The notes below the pieces were generated by a model. The model worked only from the letters and a program-made list of their open reading frames with translations, was not told the DNA's origin and did no database searches. From NCBI GenBank assembly GCA_965202915.1, contig OZ241847.1:682001-746000 (forward strand): 64,000 nucleotides of DNA, read 5' to 3'. This document shows positions 37,552-45,747 of this stretch, piece by piece; position 1 is the first letter of the stretch, and the number at the start of each line of letters is the position of its first letter. A program made the position numbers and the translations under genes. The stretch is from G965202915 sp965202915. GTDB taxonomy: Bacteria > Pseudomonadota > Gammaproteobacteria > Eutrophobiales > Eutrophobiaceae.

Positions 37552-37857
37552 ATGACCACGATTGTAACTGATAATTGTAAGGGCTGCCGATTCACCGACT
37601 GCGTCAGCGTCTGTCCGGTCGCCTGTTTCCATTATGATGATGAGATGCTTTATATCGACCCGGAGGTCTGCATCGATTGCAGTGCCTGTATCCCGGAGTG
37701 TCCGGTGCAGGCCATTTATGAAATCGATGATCTGCCTGAGGATAAGGAGGAATGGGTGGCGATCAATGCTGAAAGAGCGCCGGATCTGCCGGTGTGTGAA
37801 GAACAAATGGACCCGCTTCCGGACGCCGAAAAGCGCAAGGCCGAGTTGGGATTTTGA
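37552..37857 (+). CDS. fdxA: seven-iron ferredoxin (FdxA type)
   Basis: 101-residue low-potential electron carrier with one [3Fe-4S] and one [4Fe-4S] cluster predicted from C-x2-C-x4-C-x3-CP (CKGCRFTDCVSVCP) and CIDCSACIPECP. The long C-terminal acidic tail is typical of FdxA. It lies 46 nt after fwdC and 41 nt before a ferredoxin-NADP reductase, in the same direction, so it is the likely electron partner of the Fwd-type enzyme; archaeal polyferredoxin subunits FwdF/FwdG are absent. Confidence 0.9.
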   Translation: MTTIVTDNCKGCRFTDCVSVCPVACFHYDDEMLYIDPEVCIDCSACIPECPVQAIYEIDDLPEDKEEWVAINAERAPDLPVCEEQMDPLPDAEKRKAELGF

Positions 37858-37898
37858 GTATTTTATCCGGGTTTGATTGTGAACGGCGGAACAGTTAG

Positions 37899-39287
37899 AT
37901 GAGTAGTCTGGGGACGGAGCGTGATCCCATGCGGGTGGCCATTATTGGCGCCGGACCAAGCGGTTTCTATGCCGCCGAGGCATTGATTAAATCCGGGATC
38001 AGCGTGCGCATGGATATGTATGAACGCCTGCCTTCGCCTTATGGTCTGGTACGCAGCGGGGTGGCGCCCGATCATCCCAAGCTCAAGCAGGCGATTCTGC
38101 TGTATGACAGGATAGCCGAGCGGGAGCAGTATAATTTGATCGGCAACGTGACCGTGGGCAGAGACGTGGGGGTGGAGGAATTAAGAGACGCCTATCATGC
38201 GCTGATATTCACCTGCGGGGCGGAAACCGACCGGGCCCTGGGGATTGCGGGTGAATCCCTGGCCGGCAGTCATACCGCCACTGAGTTTGTGGGCTGGTAT
38301 AACGGTCACCCGGATTACCGCGACCGGGAGTTTGATCTCTCGTGCGAGGCCGCGGTGATCATCGGTCAGGGCAACGTTGCCGCCGACGTCAGCCGGATAT
38401 TATCCAAAACGGTGGAGGAATTACGACATACCGATATTGCACAACACGCCCTGGAGGTGCTGGCGGAAAGCAAAGTCAGGGAAATTTACGTGCTGGGCCG
38501 GCGCGGACCGGCGCAGGCCAAATTCACGTCAAAGGAATTAAAGGAGTTTGGTGAATTGGCGGATTGTGATCCGGTGGTGAAGGCCGAGGAACTGGCACTC
38601 AATCCCGCCAGTGAGGCTGAATTGGCGGATAAAACCAACGCCGGCAATAAGAAGGTCTATGAGCTGTTCCGGGAGTATGCCGGTCGTGATGGCGGCAATA
38701 AGAGCCGTCGCTGCCATTTTCAATTTTTACGCGGCCCGGTTGCATTTGCCGGTGCGGGCCGGCTGGAAAAGGTGACCGTTCGGTATAATCAACTGGTGGG
38801 CGAGGCATTCAGCCAATCGGCACGGGGCACCGAGGTGACTTATGACATGGACGCGGGGGTGGTATTCAGGAGTATCGGCTACCGCGGCATAGCCATTCAG
38901 GGGGTGCCCTTTGATGAAGGTCGGGGTATATTCCCGAATACCGACGGGCGCATAACGGAAAACGGCCGGGCCGTGCCCCAATTATACGCCGCGGGCTGGA
39001 TCAAGCGCGGACCGACCGGCATTATCGGCACCAATCGCGCGTGCAGCGTCGCCACCGTCAACAGTCTGCTTGCGGATTTGGAGACCCTGGACGGCGAGGC
39101 CAAAAAATCGGGGGCCGAGGCGATCATGCCGTTGTTAAACGCCAGAGGGGTCAAGTGCCTGAGCTTCGATCAATGGAAACATATTGACTCCAGGGAGATC
39201 GAAAATGGCCAACGAGTAGGCAAGCCCAGGGAAAAATACACCTCTGTGGATGAGATGCTGGCGGTGGCCGGACATACTCCGGCTTGA
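37899..39287 (+). CDS. fprA: ferredoxin-NADP reductase, adrenodoxin-reductase family
   Basis: 462-residue flavoprotein: FAD site AIIGAGPSGFYAAEAL, the family signature YERLPSPYGLVRSGVAPDHP, NADPH site VIIGQGNVAADVSRIL, VLGRRGPAQAKFTSKEL, and AAGWIKRGPTGIIGTN near the C-terminus. It exchanges electrons between ferredoxin and NADP(H). Position at the end of the Fwd-type operon implies that electrons from formylmethanofuran oxidation pass by FdxA to NADPH (or the reverse). Confidence 0.9.
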   Translation: MSSLGTERDPMRVAIIGAGPSGFYAAEALIKSGISVRMDMYERLPSPYGLVRSGVAPDHPKLKQAILLYDRIAEREQYNLIGNVTVGRDVGVEELRDAYHALIFTCGAETDRALGIAGESLAGSHTATEFVGWYNGHPDYRDREFDLSCEAAVIIGQGNVAADVSRILSKTVEELRHTDIAQHALEVLAESKVREIYVLGRRGPAQAKFTSKELKEFGELADCDPVVKAEELALNPASEAELADKTNAGNKKVYELFREYAGRDGGNKSRRCHFQFLRGPVAFAGAGRLEKVTVRYNQLVGEAFSQSARGTEVTYDMDAGVVFRSIGYRGIAIQGVPFDEGRGIFPNTDGRITENGRAVPQLYAAGWIKRGPTGIIGTNRACSVATVNSLLADLETLDGEAKKSGAEAIMPLLNARGVKCLSFDQWKHIDSREIENGQRVGKPREKYTSVDEMLAVAGHTPA

Positions 39288-39333
39288 AGTAAGGGGCTGA
39301 GGATTTTGTTATTATTCCCTGGGATACAGGCTG

Positions 39334-39362
39334 TTGACGACGCCGACCGCATTTGATACAAA
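39334..39362 (+). promoter_or_regulatory. promoter of the Fhc-FDH operon
   Basis: TTGACG (39334-39339), 17 nt, TACAAA (39357-39362) lie between fprA and the second fhcB, in the only gap of the 32.4-48.5 kb run. It suggests that the second cluster can be transcribed on its own. Confidence 0.5.
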
Positions 39363-39414
39363 CACTCGGCAGTCCCCATATTCATGTCCCCATTGATCTT
39401 TGGAGAGCAGTCCA

Positions 39415-40695
39415 TTGCCTAAGGCCGCAGTGCAAAAATCAAGACTACACAGGGATGTAAGCTGTCCGTTTTGCGGCCTGCTGTGCGATGATTTAACCAT
39501 CCGGGCGAGCGGGCGACAACTCAGGCTGGAGAAAAATGGCTGCGACCGCGCCGTCCATTATTTTCAGCAGCCGCTTGCCCGTGTTGAGCCTAAAATCAAT
39601 GGCAAAGCGACTACTGTCAGTGCCGCGGTCAAAAAAGCGGCATCGATATTGAGACAGGCACAAACACCGTTGTTTGCCGGTTTGGGCACCGACGTCGACG
39701 GTATGAGAGCTACCATGGAACTGGCTGATGCCAGCGGCGCGATTGTTGATCATATGCACGGTGATGGCTTATTCAGAAACGTGCTGGTACTGCAGGATCT
39801 GGGCTGGATCACCACGACCATGGCGGAGATCAAAAATCGTGCGGATTTGATCATCTTTGCCGGCACCGACGCCACTCAGTATCCGCGGTTTTTTGAACGC
39901 GTTATCTGGAATAAGCACGCCCAGTTCAACCCGCGCACTGAGCGAAGAAAAATTATTTATATCGGTGACGGACTCAATACCCGCCCGGGCCGCAGCCCGG
40001 TGGGTAAATATCCGACTGTTATTCCCTGCCAACAGGGGCAGATAGGCGAATTGATTTCGGCGGTTCATGCCCTGATCGCAGGGGAAACACTGGACCTGGA
40101 TGAGGTCGCCGGAATACCGATCAAAATACTGCAAAGACTTGCCGAGCAAATGCAGAATGCCGAATATGGGGTGATCGTCTGGGCGCCCTCTGAATTGAAT
40201 ATCCCCCATGCCGAGCTGACCATACAGAGCCTTTGCGAGGTGGTGAAATATCTGACCCGCGTGACCCGTTTTGCCGGCTTTTCACTGGCGGGCAATGATG
40301 GCGCGGCCACCGCCAATAATGTCTGTACCTGGCAAAGCGGTTATCCGTTGCGGGTCAATTTTAATAAGGGTCGTCCGGACTATGACGCCCACCGCTATGC
40401 CTCACAAAAGGTGCTTAAAAATAAGGCGGTGGACGCGTTGCTGTGGATATCCAGTTTTACTTCCGAGAAACGCCCGCCGAAGGTGAGGATCCCAACCATC
40501 GTATTGGCAAAACCGGATCTAAAAATAAATTTCCGGCCTGAGGTGATGATTCCGGTTGCCACGCCCGGCGTCGATCACGTCGGTCAGTTATTTCGCACCG
40601 ATGGTGTGATTGCATTACCGATGAAACAATTACGCCCGGCAAATTATCTCAGCGTGGCGGCGATACTCAAACAAATCATCACCGGCGTAAAATAA
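39415..40695 (+). CDS. fhcB: formyltransferase/hydrolase complex subunit FhcB (non-redox type)
   Basis: Bacterial FhcB of 426 residues. It keeps the iron-sulfur cysteine pattern (CPFCGLLCDD, later NGC) but the archaeal active-site motif is replaced: the stretch aligned with SVCHGPS reads DHMHGDG, with no cysteine, while the following AEIKNRADLIIFAGTD still aligns. This is the known loss in methylotroph Fhc complexes, which release formate instead of oxidising to CO2. The TTG at 39415 is preferred because GGAGAG lies 7 nt before it; a TTG at 39400 is an alternative. Confidence 0.88.
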   Translation: MPKAAVQKSRLHRDVSCPFCGLLCDDLTIRASGRQLRLEKNGCDRAVHYFQQPLARVEPKINGKATTVSAAVKKAASILRQAQTPLFAGLGTDVDGMRATMELADASGAIVDHMHGDGLFRNVLVLQDLGWITTTMAEIKNRADLIIFAGTDATQYPRFFERVIWNKHAQFNPRTERRKIIYIGDGLNTRPGRSPVGKYPTVIPCQQGQIGELISAVHALIAGETLDLDEVAGIPIKILQRLAEQMQNAEYGVIVWAPSELNIPHAELTIQSLCEVVKYLTRVTRFAGFSLAGNDGAATANNVCTWQSGYPLRVNFNKGRPDYDAHRYASQKVLKNKAVDALLWISSFTSEKRPPKVRIPTIVLAKPDLKINFRPEVMIPVATPGVDHVGQLFRTDGVIALPMKQLRPANYLSVAAILKQIITGVK

Positions 40696-40698
40696 ACC

Positions 40699-42354
40699 AT
40701 GTATATTAAATTATCCGGCGGCATAGTCTATGATCCGGTGCACGGCATCAACGCCGAACCCCGCGACGTTTATATCCGCGACGGCCAGATCACCCGCAAA
40801 CCCTCGGGCAACGTGACCATAAATAAAACCTACAATATGACCGGCAAAATACTGATGGCGGGCGCAATCGATATCCATACCCATATCGGCGGCGGTAAGG
40901 TCAATATTGCCAGAATGATGCTGCCGGAAGATCACCAACGGGACCTGGTTGGTAAAACCGCGCTAACCCGATCGGGCTGCGGCCATGCCGCACCCTCGAC
41001 GCTCACCACCGGATATCGCTATGCGGAAATGGGTTATACCGCCTGTTTTGAACCGGCCATGCTGCCGGCGAATGCCCGCCAGACCCACATGGAGATGGCC
41101 GATACCCCGATTGTCGATAAGGGCGCCTACGCGGTACTTGGAAATGACGATTTTTTCCTGCGTATGCTGGCAACAAAAAAGGATCAGGCGGTGATCAGTG
41201 ATTACGTCGGCTGGATCATCAATGCCACTCAGGCGCTGGGGATTAAGGTCGTCAATCCGGGCGGGATCAGTGCGTTTAAGTTTAACCAGCGCAGGCTCGA
41301 TCTGGATGAACCCAATCCGCATTATAAGGTCTCTCCCAGAGATATCCTCAAGTCACTGGCGCGCGCGGTTACCGAATTGGGGGTGCCCCACCCTCTCCAC
41401 GTGCACGGCTGTAATCTGGGAGTGGCCGGCAATATGGATACGACTCTGGAAACCATCAACGCGATAGAAGGCATGCGCATGCATCTCACGCATATCCAAT
41501 TTCACAGTTATGGTACGGAAGGGGATCGTAAATTTTCATCCGGGGCCGCACGGATAGCCGAGGCGGTGAATAAAAATCCGAATATTTCCATCGACGTGGG
41601 GCAGATATTGTTTAACCAGACCGTCACGACCTCGGCTGATTCCATGCTGCAATACGCCGGACACTGGCACGCCGATCCGAAAAAGTGGGTGCTGATGGAT
41701 ATCGAATGTGACGCCGGTTGTGGCGTCGTGCCTTTTAAGTATCGCGACAAAAATTTCGTTAATGCCCTGCAATGGGCAATAGGTCTTGAGTTGTTTTTGC
41801 TGGTCGATGATCCCTGGCGGATTTTCCTGACCACCGATCATCCGAATGGTGCGCCCTTTACCAGCTATCCACATCTGATCCGGTTGTTAATGGACAGGAC
41901 TTTTCGCAATGCCAAGTTATCGGCGATCAATAAAGACGCCGCCGCGACCAGCATCCTTGCCAGTATCGATAGGGAATACTCACTCTATGAGATCGCGATC
42001 ATGACTCGCGCCGCGCCGGCCCGCAGCCTGGGATTGAAAAATCGCGGACATTTAGGCCCCGGTGCGATTGCCGATATTACCGTTTATACCGAGCACCAGA
42101 ATAAGGAGAAAATGTTCGCGACGCCGGAGTACGTGTTTAAGAACGGTGAACTGATTGTAAAAAAGGGCCGGCTGATCAAGCTGGTCAATGGCGGCACGCA
42201 TACTATCAGGCCCGAATTTGATAAGAGTATAGAAAGGTCATTGAAACGCTATTTTGATAAATATCAGACCGTCAGCCTGGGCAATTTCAAGATCGATGAT
42301 GATGAAATCATCCGCGATGGTGACGGTCATATCATTATCCAGCCGTGTATGTAG
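40699..42354 (+). CDS. fhcA: formyltransferase/hydrolase complex subunit FhcA
   Basis: Zinc-dependent amidohydrolase that frees formate from formylmethanofuran (551 residues). Motifs: AIDIHTHIGGGKVN (HxH), LGIKVVNPGG (carboxy-Lys), LHVHGCNLG, HIQFHSYG and TTDHPNGAPF. Its ATG is 3 nt after fhcB. Confidence 0.92.
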   Translation: MYIKLSGGIVYDPVHGINAEPRDVYIRDGQITRKPSGNVTINKTYNMTGKILMAGAIDIHTHIGGGKVNIARMMLPEDHQRDLVGKTALTRSGCGHAAPSTLTTGYRYAEMGYTACFEPAMLPANARQTHMEMADTPIVDKGAYAVLGNDDFFLRMLATKKDQAVISDYVGWIINATQALGIKVVNPGGISAFKFNQRRLDLDEPNPHYKVSPRDILKSLARAVTELGVPHPLHVHGCNLGVAGNMDTTLETINAIEGMRMHLTHIQFHSYGTEGDRKFSSGAARIAEAVNKNPNISIDVGQILFNQTVTTSADSMLQYAGHWHADPKKWVLMDIECDAGCGVVPFKYRDKNFVNALQWAIGLELFLLVDDPWRIFLTTDHPNGAPFTSYPHLIRLLMDRTFRNAKLSAINKDAAATSILASIDREYSLYEIAIMTRAAPARSLGLKNRGHLGPGAIADITVYTEHQNKEKMFATPEYVFKNGELIVKKGRLIKLVNGGTHTIRPEFDKSIERSLKRYFDKYQTVSLGNFKIDDDEIIRDGDGHIIIQPCM

Positions 42355-42358
42355 GCCG

Positions 42359-43255
42359 ATGAAAATCAACGGCGTAAAAATTGACGACACCTTTGCCGAG
42401 GCCTTTCCCATGAAGGCGACTCGCATAATTATTACCGCAATGACGCTGAAATGGGCTTATCGTGCGGCAAATGCCATCCGCGGTTTCGCGTCTTCGGTCA
42501 TCGCATGCGGTTGTGAAGCCGATATAGACTGCACGCTTACGCCCTCCGAAACTCCCGATGGCCGCCCAGGAATTGCGATAATGATCTTTGCGATGTCGAT
42601 TAAGGACCTGGAGAAACAGGTGCCGATGCGCGTCGGCCAATCGGTGATGACCACCGCCACCACCGCCTGTTATTCGGGGCTGGAAAGTAAACAGAAGGTG
42701 GCCATGGGCAGGAGCCTGCGATTCTTCGGCGACGGCTATCAAATTTCCAAGGTGCTCGCCGGCCGCCGCTTCTGGCGGATCCCGGTTATGCATGGCGAAT
42801 TTATATGTGAAGAGACCACCGGCGTAACTCAGGCCATCGGTGGGGGTAATTTTCTGGTGTTGGCTAAAACCGCACGCCATGGATTGGCGGCATGTGAAAA
42901 GGCCGTCGATGAGATCCAGAAATTACCGGGTATCATTACCGCGTTTCCCGGCGGAGTGGTCGGCTCCGGTTCAAAAGTGGGTTCAAAATATAAGTTTTTG
43001 ACTGCTTCCACCAATGAGGCCTATTGCCCCACACTCAAAGGGCATACTCAATCGGAACTAAGCGATGAAATTGGTTCGGTATTGGAAATCGTGATCGATG
43101 GACTCGATGAGGCCTCGGTCGCCAGGGCCATGCGCGTGGGGATCAAGGCAAGCTGCTCGTTCGGCCCCGGCAAGGGGATCTACCGCATCAGTGCCGGTAA
43201 TTATGACGGCAAATTGGGGGCGCATTTGTTCCATATCAGGGAGATATTGTCATGA
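42359..43255 (+). CDS. fhcD: formylmethanofuran-tetrahydromethanopterin formyltransferase FhcD
   Basis: Second Ftr paralogue, 298 residues from ATG 42359 (MKINGVKIDDTFAEAFPMKA), 4 nt after fhcA; the open frame running further upstream only overlaps fhcA. Contains GFASSVIACGCEADID, FGDGYQISK and GSKVGSKYKFLTASTNEAYC. Overlaps fhcC by 4 nt. Confidence 0.92.
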   Translation: MKINGVKIDDTFAEAFPMKATRIIITAMTLKWAYRAANAIRGFASSVIACGCEADIDCTLTPSETPDGRPGIAIMIFAMSIKDLEKQVPMRVGQSVMTTATTACYSGLESKQKVAMGRSLRFFGDGYQISKVLAGRRFWRIPVMHGEFICEETTGVTQAIGGGNFLVLAKTARHGLAACEKAVDEIQKLPGIITAFPGGVVGSGSKVGSKYKFLTASTNEAYCPTLKGHTQSELSDEIGSVLEIVIDGLDEASVARAMRVGIKASCSFGPGKGIYRISAGNYDGKLGAHLFHIREILS

Positions 43256-44082
43256 CCGCGCTGTCTTTCCAACTCAGGCGTGAACCCCAATTCAGCCTGG
43301 ATCTGTCGCCGCTGGTTCCCAACAGGCTGGCCGGCAAAACCCTGTCGCAAATCAACAAGATAAAACTGGTCTATGGCAAGGAACAGATCCGGCTTGAAGA
43401 GCTGTTCACGGTCAAGGGTAAAAACAACGGCCATATCGCATTCCAGGACGGTTGCAAACAATTTATCGGCATTGGTCGGAGTATGACAAGCGGGTCGATC
43501 CGGGTCAATGGCACCGTCGGCGATTTTGCCGGGCAAAATTTGCAAAATGGGTATATTATAATTAATGGAGACGCCGGCTCCTGGGTGGGCAATAAGATGT
43601 CCGGTGGTCGCATCGATATTAATGGTAGTACCGGAGGGTACGTGGGCGCGGGGTCGCCGGGCGATACTTTCGGCATGACTAATGGATTAATAAATATCCG
43701 TGGGAATACGGGTGATAGATCAGGAGACAGAATGCGCCGGGGCCTAATCATTGTGCAGGGCAAGGCGGGCAATTATTGTGGCAGTCGTATGCACGCCGGC
43801 ACTATTATTGTGCTCGGCAGGGTCGGCGACTATCCGGGTAACGGCATGCGCCGAGGCAGTTTGATTCTTGCCAAAAAGCCATCTCATATATCGGCAACGT
43901 TCAAAAGCTGTGGCGATTTGAAAATGCAATTTTTAAGATTATTATTCACCCAGTTGGCGGCGCTTGACGAGGAATTTGCCATCTTTGATAAATACGGGCC
44001 GGAGGCACACCGGTTTACCGGTGACGTGGCCAGAAATGGCAAGGGCGAGTTGCTGGTATTACAGAAAATACGGAAACGCTAA
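43252..44082 (+). CDS. fhcC: formyltransferase/hydrolase complex subunit FhcC
   Basis: 276-residue beta-helix scaffold subunit; repeated turns GTVGDFAGQNLQNG, GDAGSWVGNKMSGG, GNTGDRSGDRMRRG, GKAGNYCGSRMHAG. It is followed after 3 nt by fdhB, joining formate release and formate oxidation in one transcript. Confidence 0.9.
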   Translation: MTALSFQLRREPQFSLDLSPLVPNRLAGKTLSQINKIKLVYGKEQIRLEELFTVKGKNNGHIAFQDGCKQFIGIGRSMTSGSIRVNGTVGDFAGQNLQNGYIIINGDAGSWVGNKMSGGRIDINGSTGGYVGAGSPGDTFGMTNGLINIRGNTGDRSGDRMRRGLIIVQGKAGNYCGSRMHAGTIIVLGRVGDYPGNGMRRGSLILAKKPSHISATFKSCGDLKMQFLRLLFTQLAALDEEFAIFDKYGPEAHRFTGDVARNGKGELLVLQKIRKR

Positions 44083-44085
44083 ATA

Positions 44086-45747
44086 ATGAAACGCTCTCGC
44101 GGCAAAAAAGGTCGGGTTGAAGGCCGCACGATACCGCACCAGGCACTGGCGGAGATCGAGCGGCTTATCGGTGATGCCCCGCGTACACGGGATATGCTGA
44201 TTGAACATCTGCATAAAATCCAGGACCATTACCATCATATCTCACGTCGTCATATGCGGGCACTGGCGATATACATGCGTCTGCCCATGACCGAGATCTA
44301 TGAAACCGCCACTTTTTACCATCATTTTGACGTTATCGAAGCGGGGCAAAAACCGCCACCGGCAATTACCGTCAGGGTGTGCCAATCAGTCACTTGCGAA
44401 ATGTTCGGCGCCCACGAGTTAATCGCCCGGCTCAAGGCTGAAAATATGCAGGGCGTGCGGGTCCAGGCGGTGCCCTGCGTGGGCCGATGTGATACCGCCC
44501 CGGTTGCGGTTGTCGGCAGCAATCCGATTGCGGCCGCGGATAACGCTAAAATAACAACCGCCATTAATAATAGTCAACTGCAGGCCACCGAACCGGCCTG
44601 CATCGGTTATGCCGATTATAGGAAACACGGCGGCTATCAAACATTGCTGGATTGTGTTGCAAAAAAATACAGCCGGGAAGACATTATCAGTCTATTGGAA
44701 GATTCCAATCTGCGCGGTCTTGGTGGCGCGGGATTTTCAACCGGTCGAAAATGGCGCATTTTAAGTGAACAGGCACAACCGAAAATGGTCGCCATTAATA
44801 TCGACGAAGGCGAACCCGGCACGTTTAAGGATCGTTTTTACCTGGAGCGCGATCCGCACCGCTTTATTGAAGGCAGCTTAATTGCAAATTGGGCGATTGA
44901 AGCCGACCATATCTATATCTATTTACGGGATGAATACGCCGGTTGTCGCAAGATGCTGGAACGTGAACTGAATTTACTGCGGCGGGACCCGCCTTGTGAT
45001 CTGCCCGATATTCACTTGCGCCGCGGTGCCGGCGCCTATATCTGTGGAGAAGAATCGGCGATGATTGAATCGATTGAAGGTAAGCGCGGGATGCCGCGGT
45101 TACGGCCCCCATACGTTGCCCAGGTTGGATTATTTGGCCGGCCTACCCTGGAGCAAAATATGGAAAGCATGCACTGGGTGAGAGACATTATCGAAAACGG
45201 GCCCGAATGGTTCACTAAACACGGCCGGCACGACCGTACCGGCTTGCGTTCGTTTTCCATCAGCGGTCGAGTCCGGAAACCCGGCGTACATCTTGCCCCG
45301 GCCGGTATTACAATGCATGAGCTGATAGATGAATATTGCGACGGCATGTTGCCCGGTCATACATTTTATGGTTATCTCCCAGGCGGTGCTTCGGGCGGTA
45401 TTTTGCCCGCGTCTTTGGGCGATATTCCACTGGACTTTGATACCCTGCAAAGTTACGGCTGCTTTATTGGCTCGGCGGCAATTATCGTGTTATCCGATCA
45501 AGACAGCGCCAGGGCAATGGCATTAAATACCATGCGTTTCTTTGAGGATGAATCCTGCGGACAATGCACGCCCTGCCGTGCGGGTACTGCAAAAGCGGTT
45601 AAACTGATGGAACAAAAACAATGGGATCTGCCACTGCTGGAAGAATTGTCCAGGGCGATGGAAGATGCCTCGATCTGTGGTCTGGGGCAAGCGGCTCCAA
45701 ACCCGTTGCGCTGTGTAATAAAATATTTTTCCGAGGAAGTTGAATAA
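44086..45747 (+). CDS. fdhB: NAD-dependent formate dehydrogenase, beta subunit (NuoE-NuoF fusion)
   Basis: Diaphorase subunit of the soluble metal formate dehydrogenase. Residues about 1-165 are NuoE-like with a [2Fe-2S] site (VCQSVTCEMFG, VPCVGRCDTAPV); the rest is NuoF-like with the NAD/FMN region GLGGAGFSTGRKW, INIDEGEPGTFKDR, GAGAYICGEESAMIESIEG and the [4Fe-4S] motif ESCGQCTPCRAGT. The fused form and 553-residue length match the Fdh1B type of methylotrophs. It overlaps fdhA by 1 nt. Confidence 0.92.
   Translation: MKRSRGKKGRVEGRTIPHQALAEIERLIGDAPRTRDMLIEHLHKIQDHYHHISRRHMRALAIYMRLPMTEIYETATFYHHFDVIEAGQKPPPAITVRVCQSVTCEMFGAHELIARLKAENMQGVRVQAVPCVGRCDTAPVAVVGSNPIAAADNAKITTAINNSQLQATEPACIGYADYRKHGGYQTLLDCVAKKYSREDIISLLEDSNLRGLGGAGFSTGRKWRILSEQAQPKMVAINIDEGEPGTFKDRFYLERDPHRFIEGSLIANWAIEADHIYIYLRDEYAGCRKMLERELNLLRRDPPCDLPDIHLRRGAGAYICGEESAMIESIEGKRGMPRLRPPYVAQVGLFGRPTLEQNMESMHWVRDIIENGPEWFTKHGRHDRTGLRSFSISGRVRKPGVHLAPAGITMHELIDEYCDGMLPGHTFYGYLPGGASGGILPASLGDIPLDFDTLQSYGCFIGSAAIIVLSDQDSARAMALNTMRFFEDESCGQCTPCRAGTAKAVKLMEQKQWDLPLLEELSRAMEDASICGLGQAAPNPLRCVIKYFSEEVE

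Noticed and set aside
39400..39414. Upstream TTG start for the second fhcB
   Set aside because: The TTG at 39415 has a well-placed GGAGAG site; the upstream one has none.
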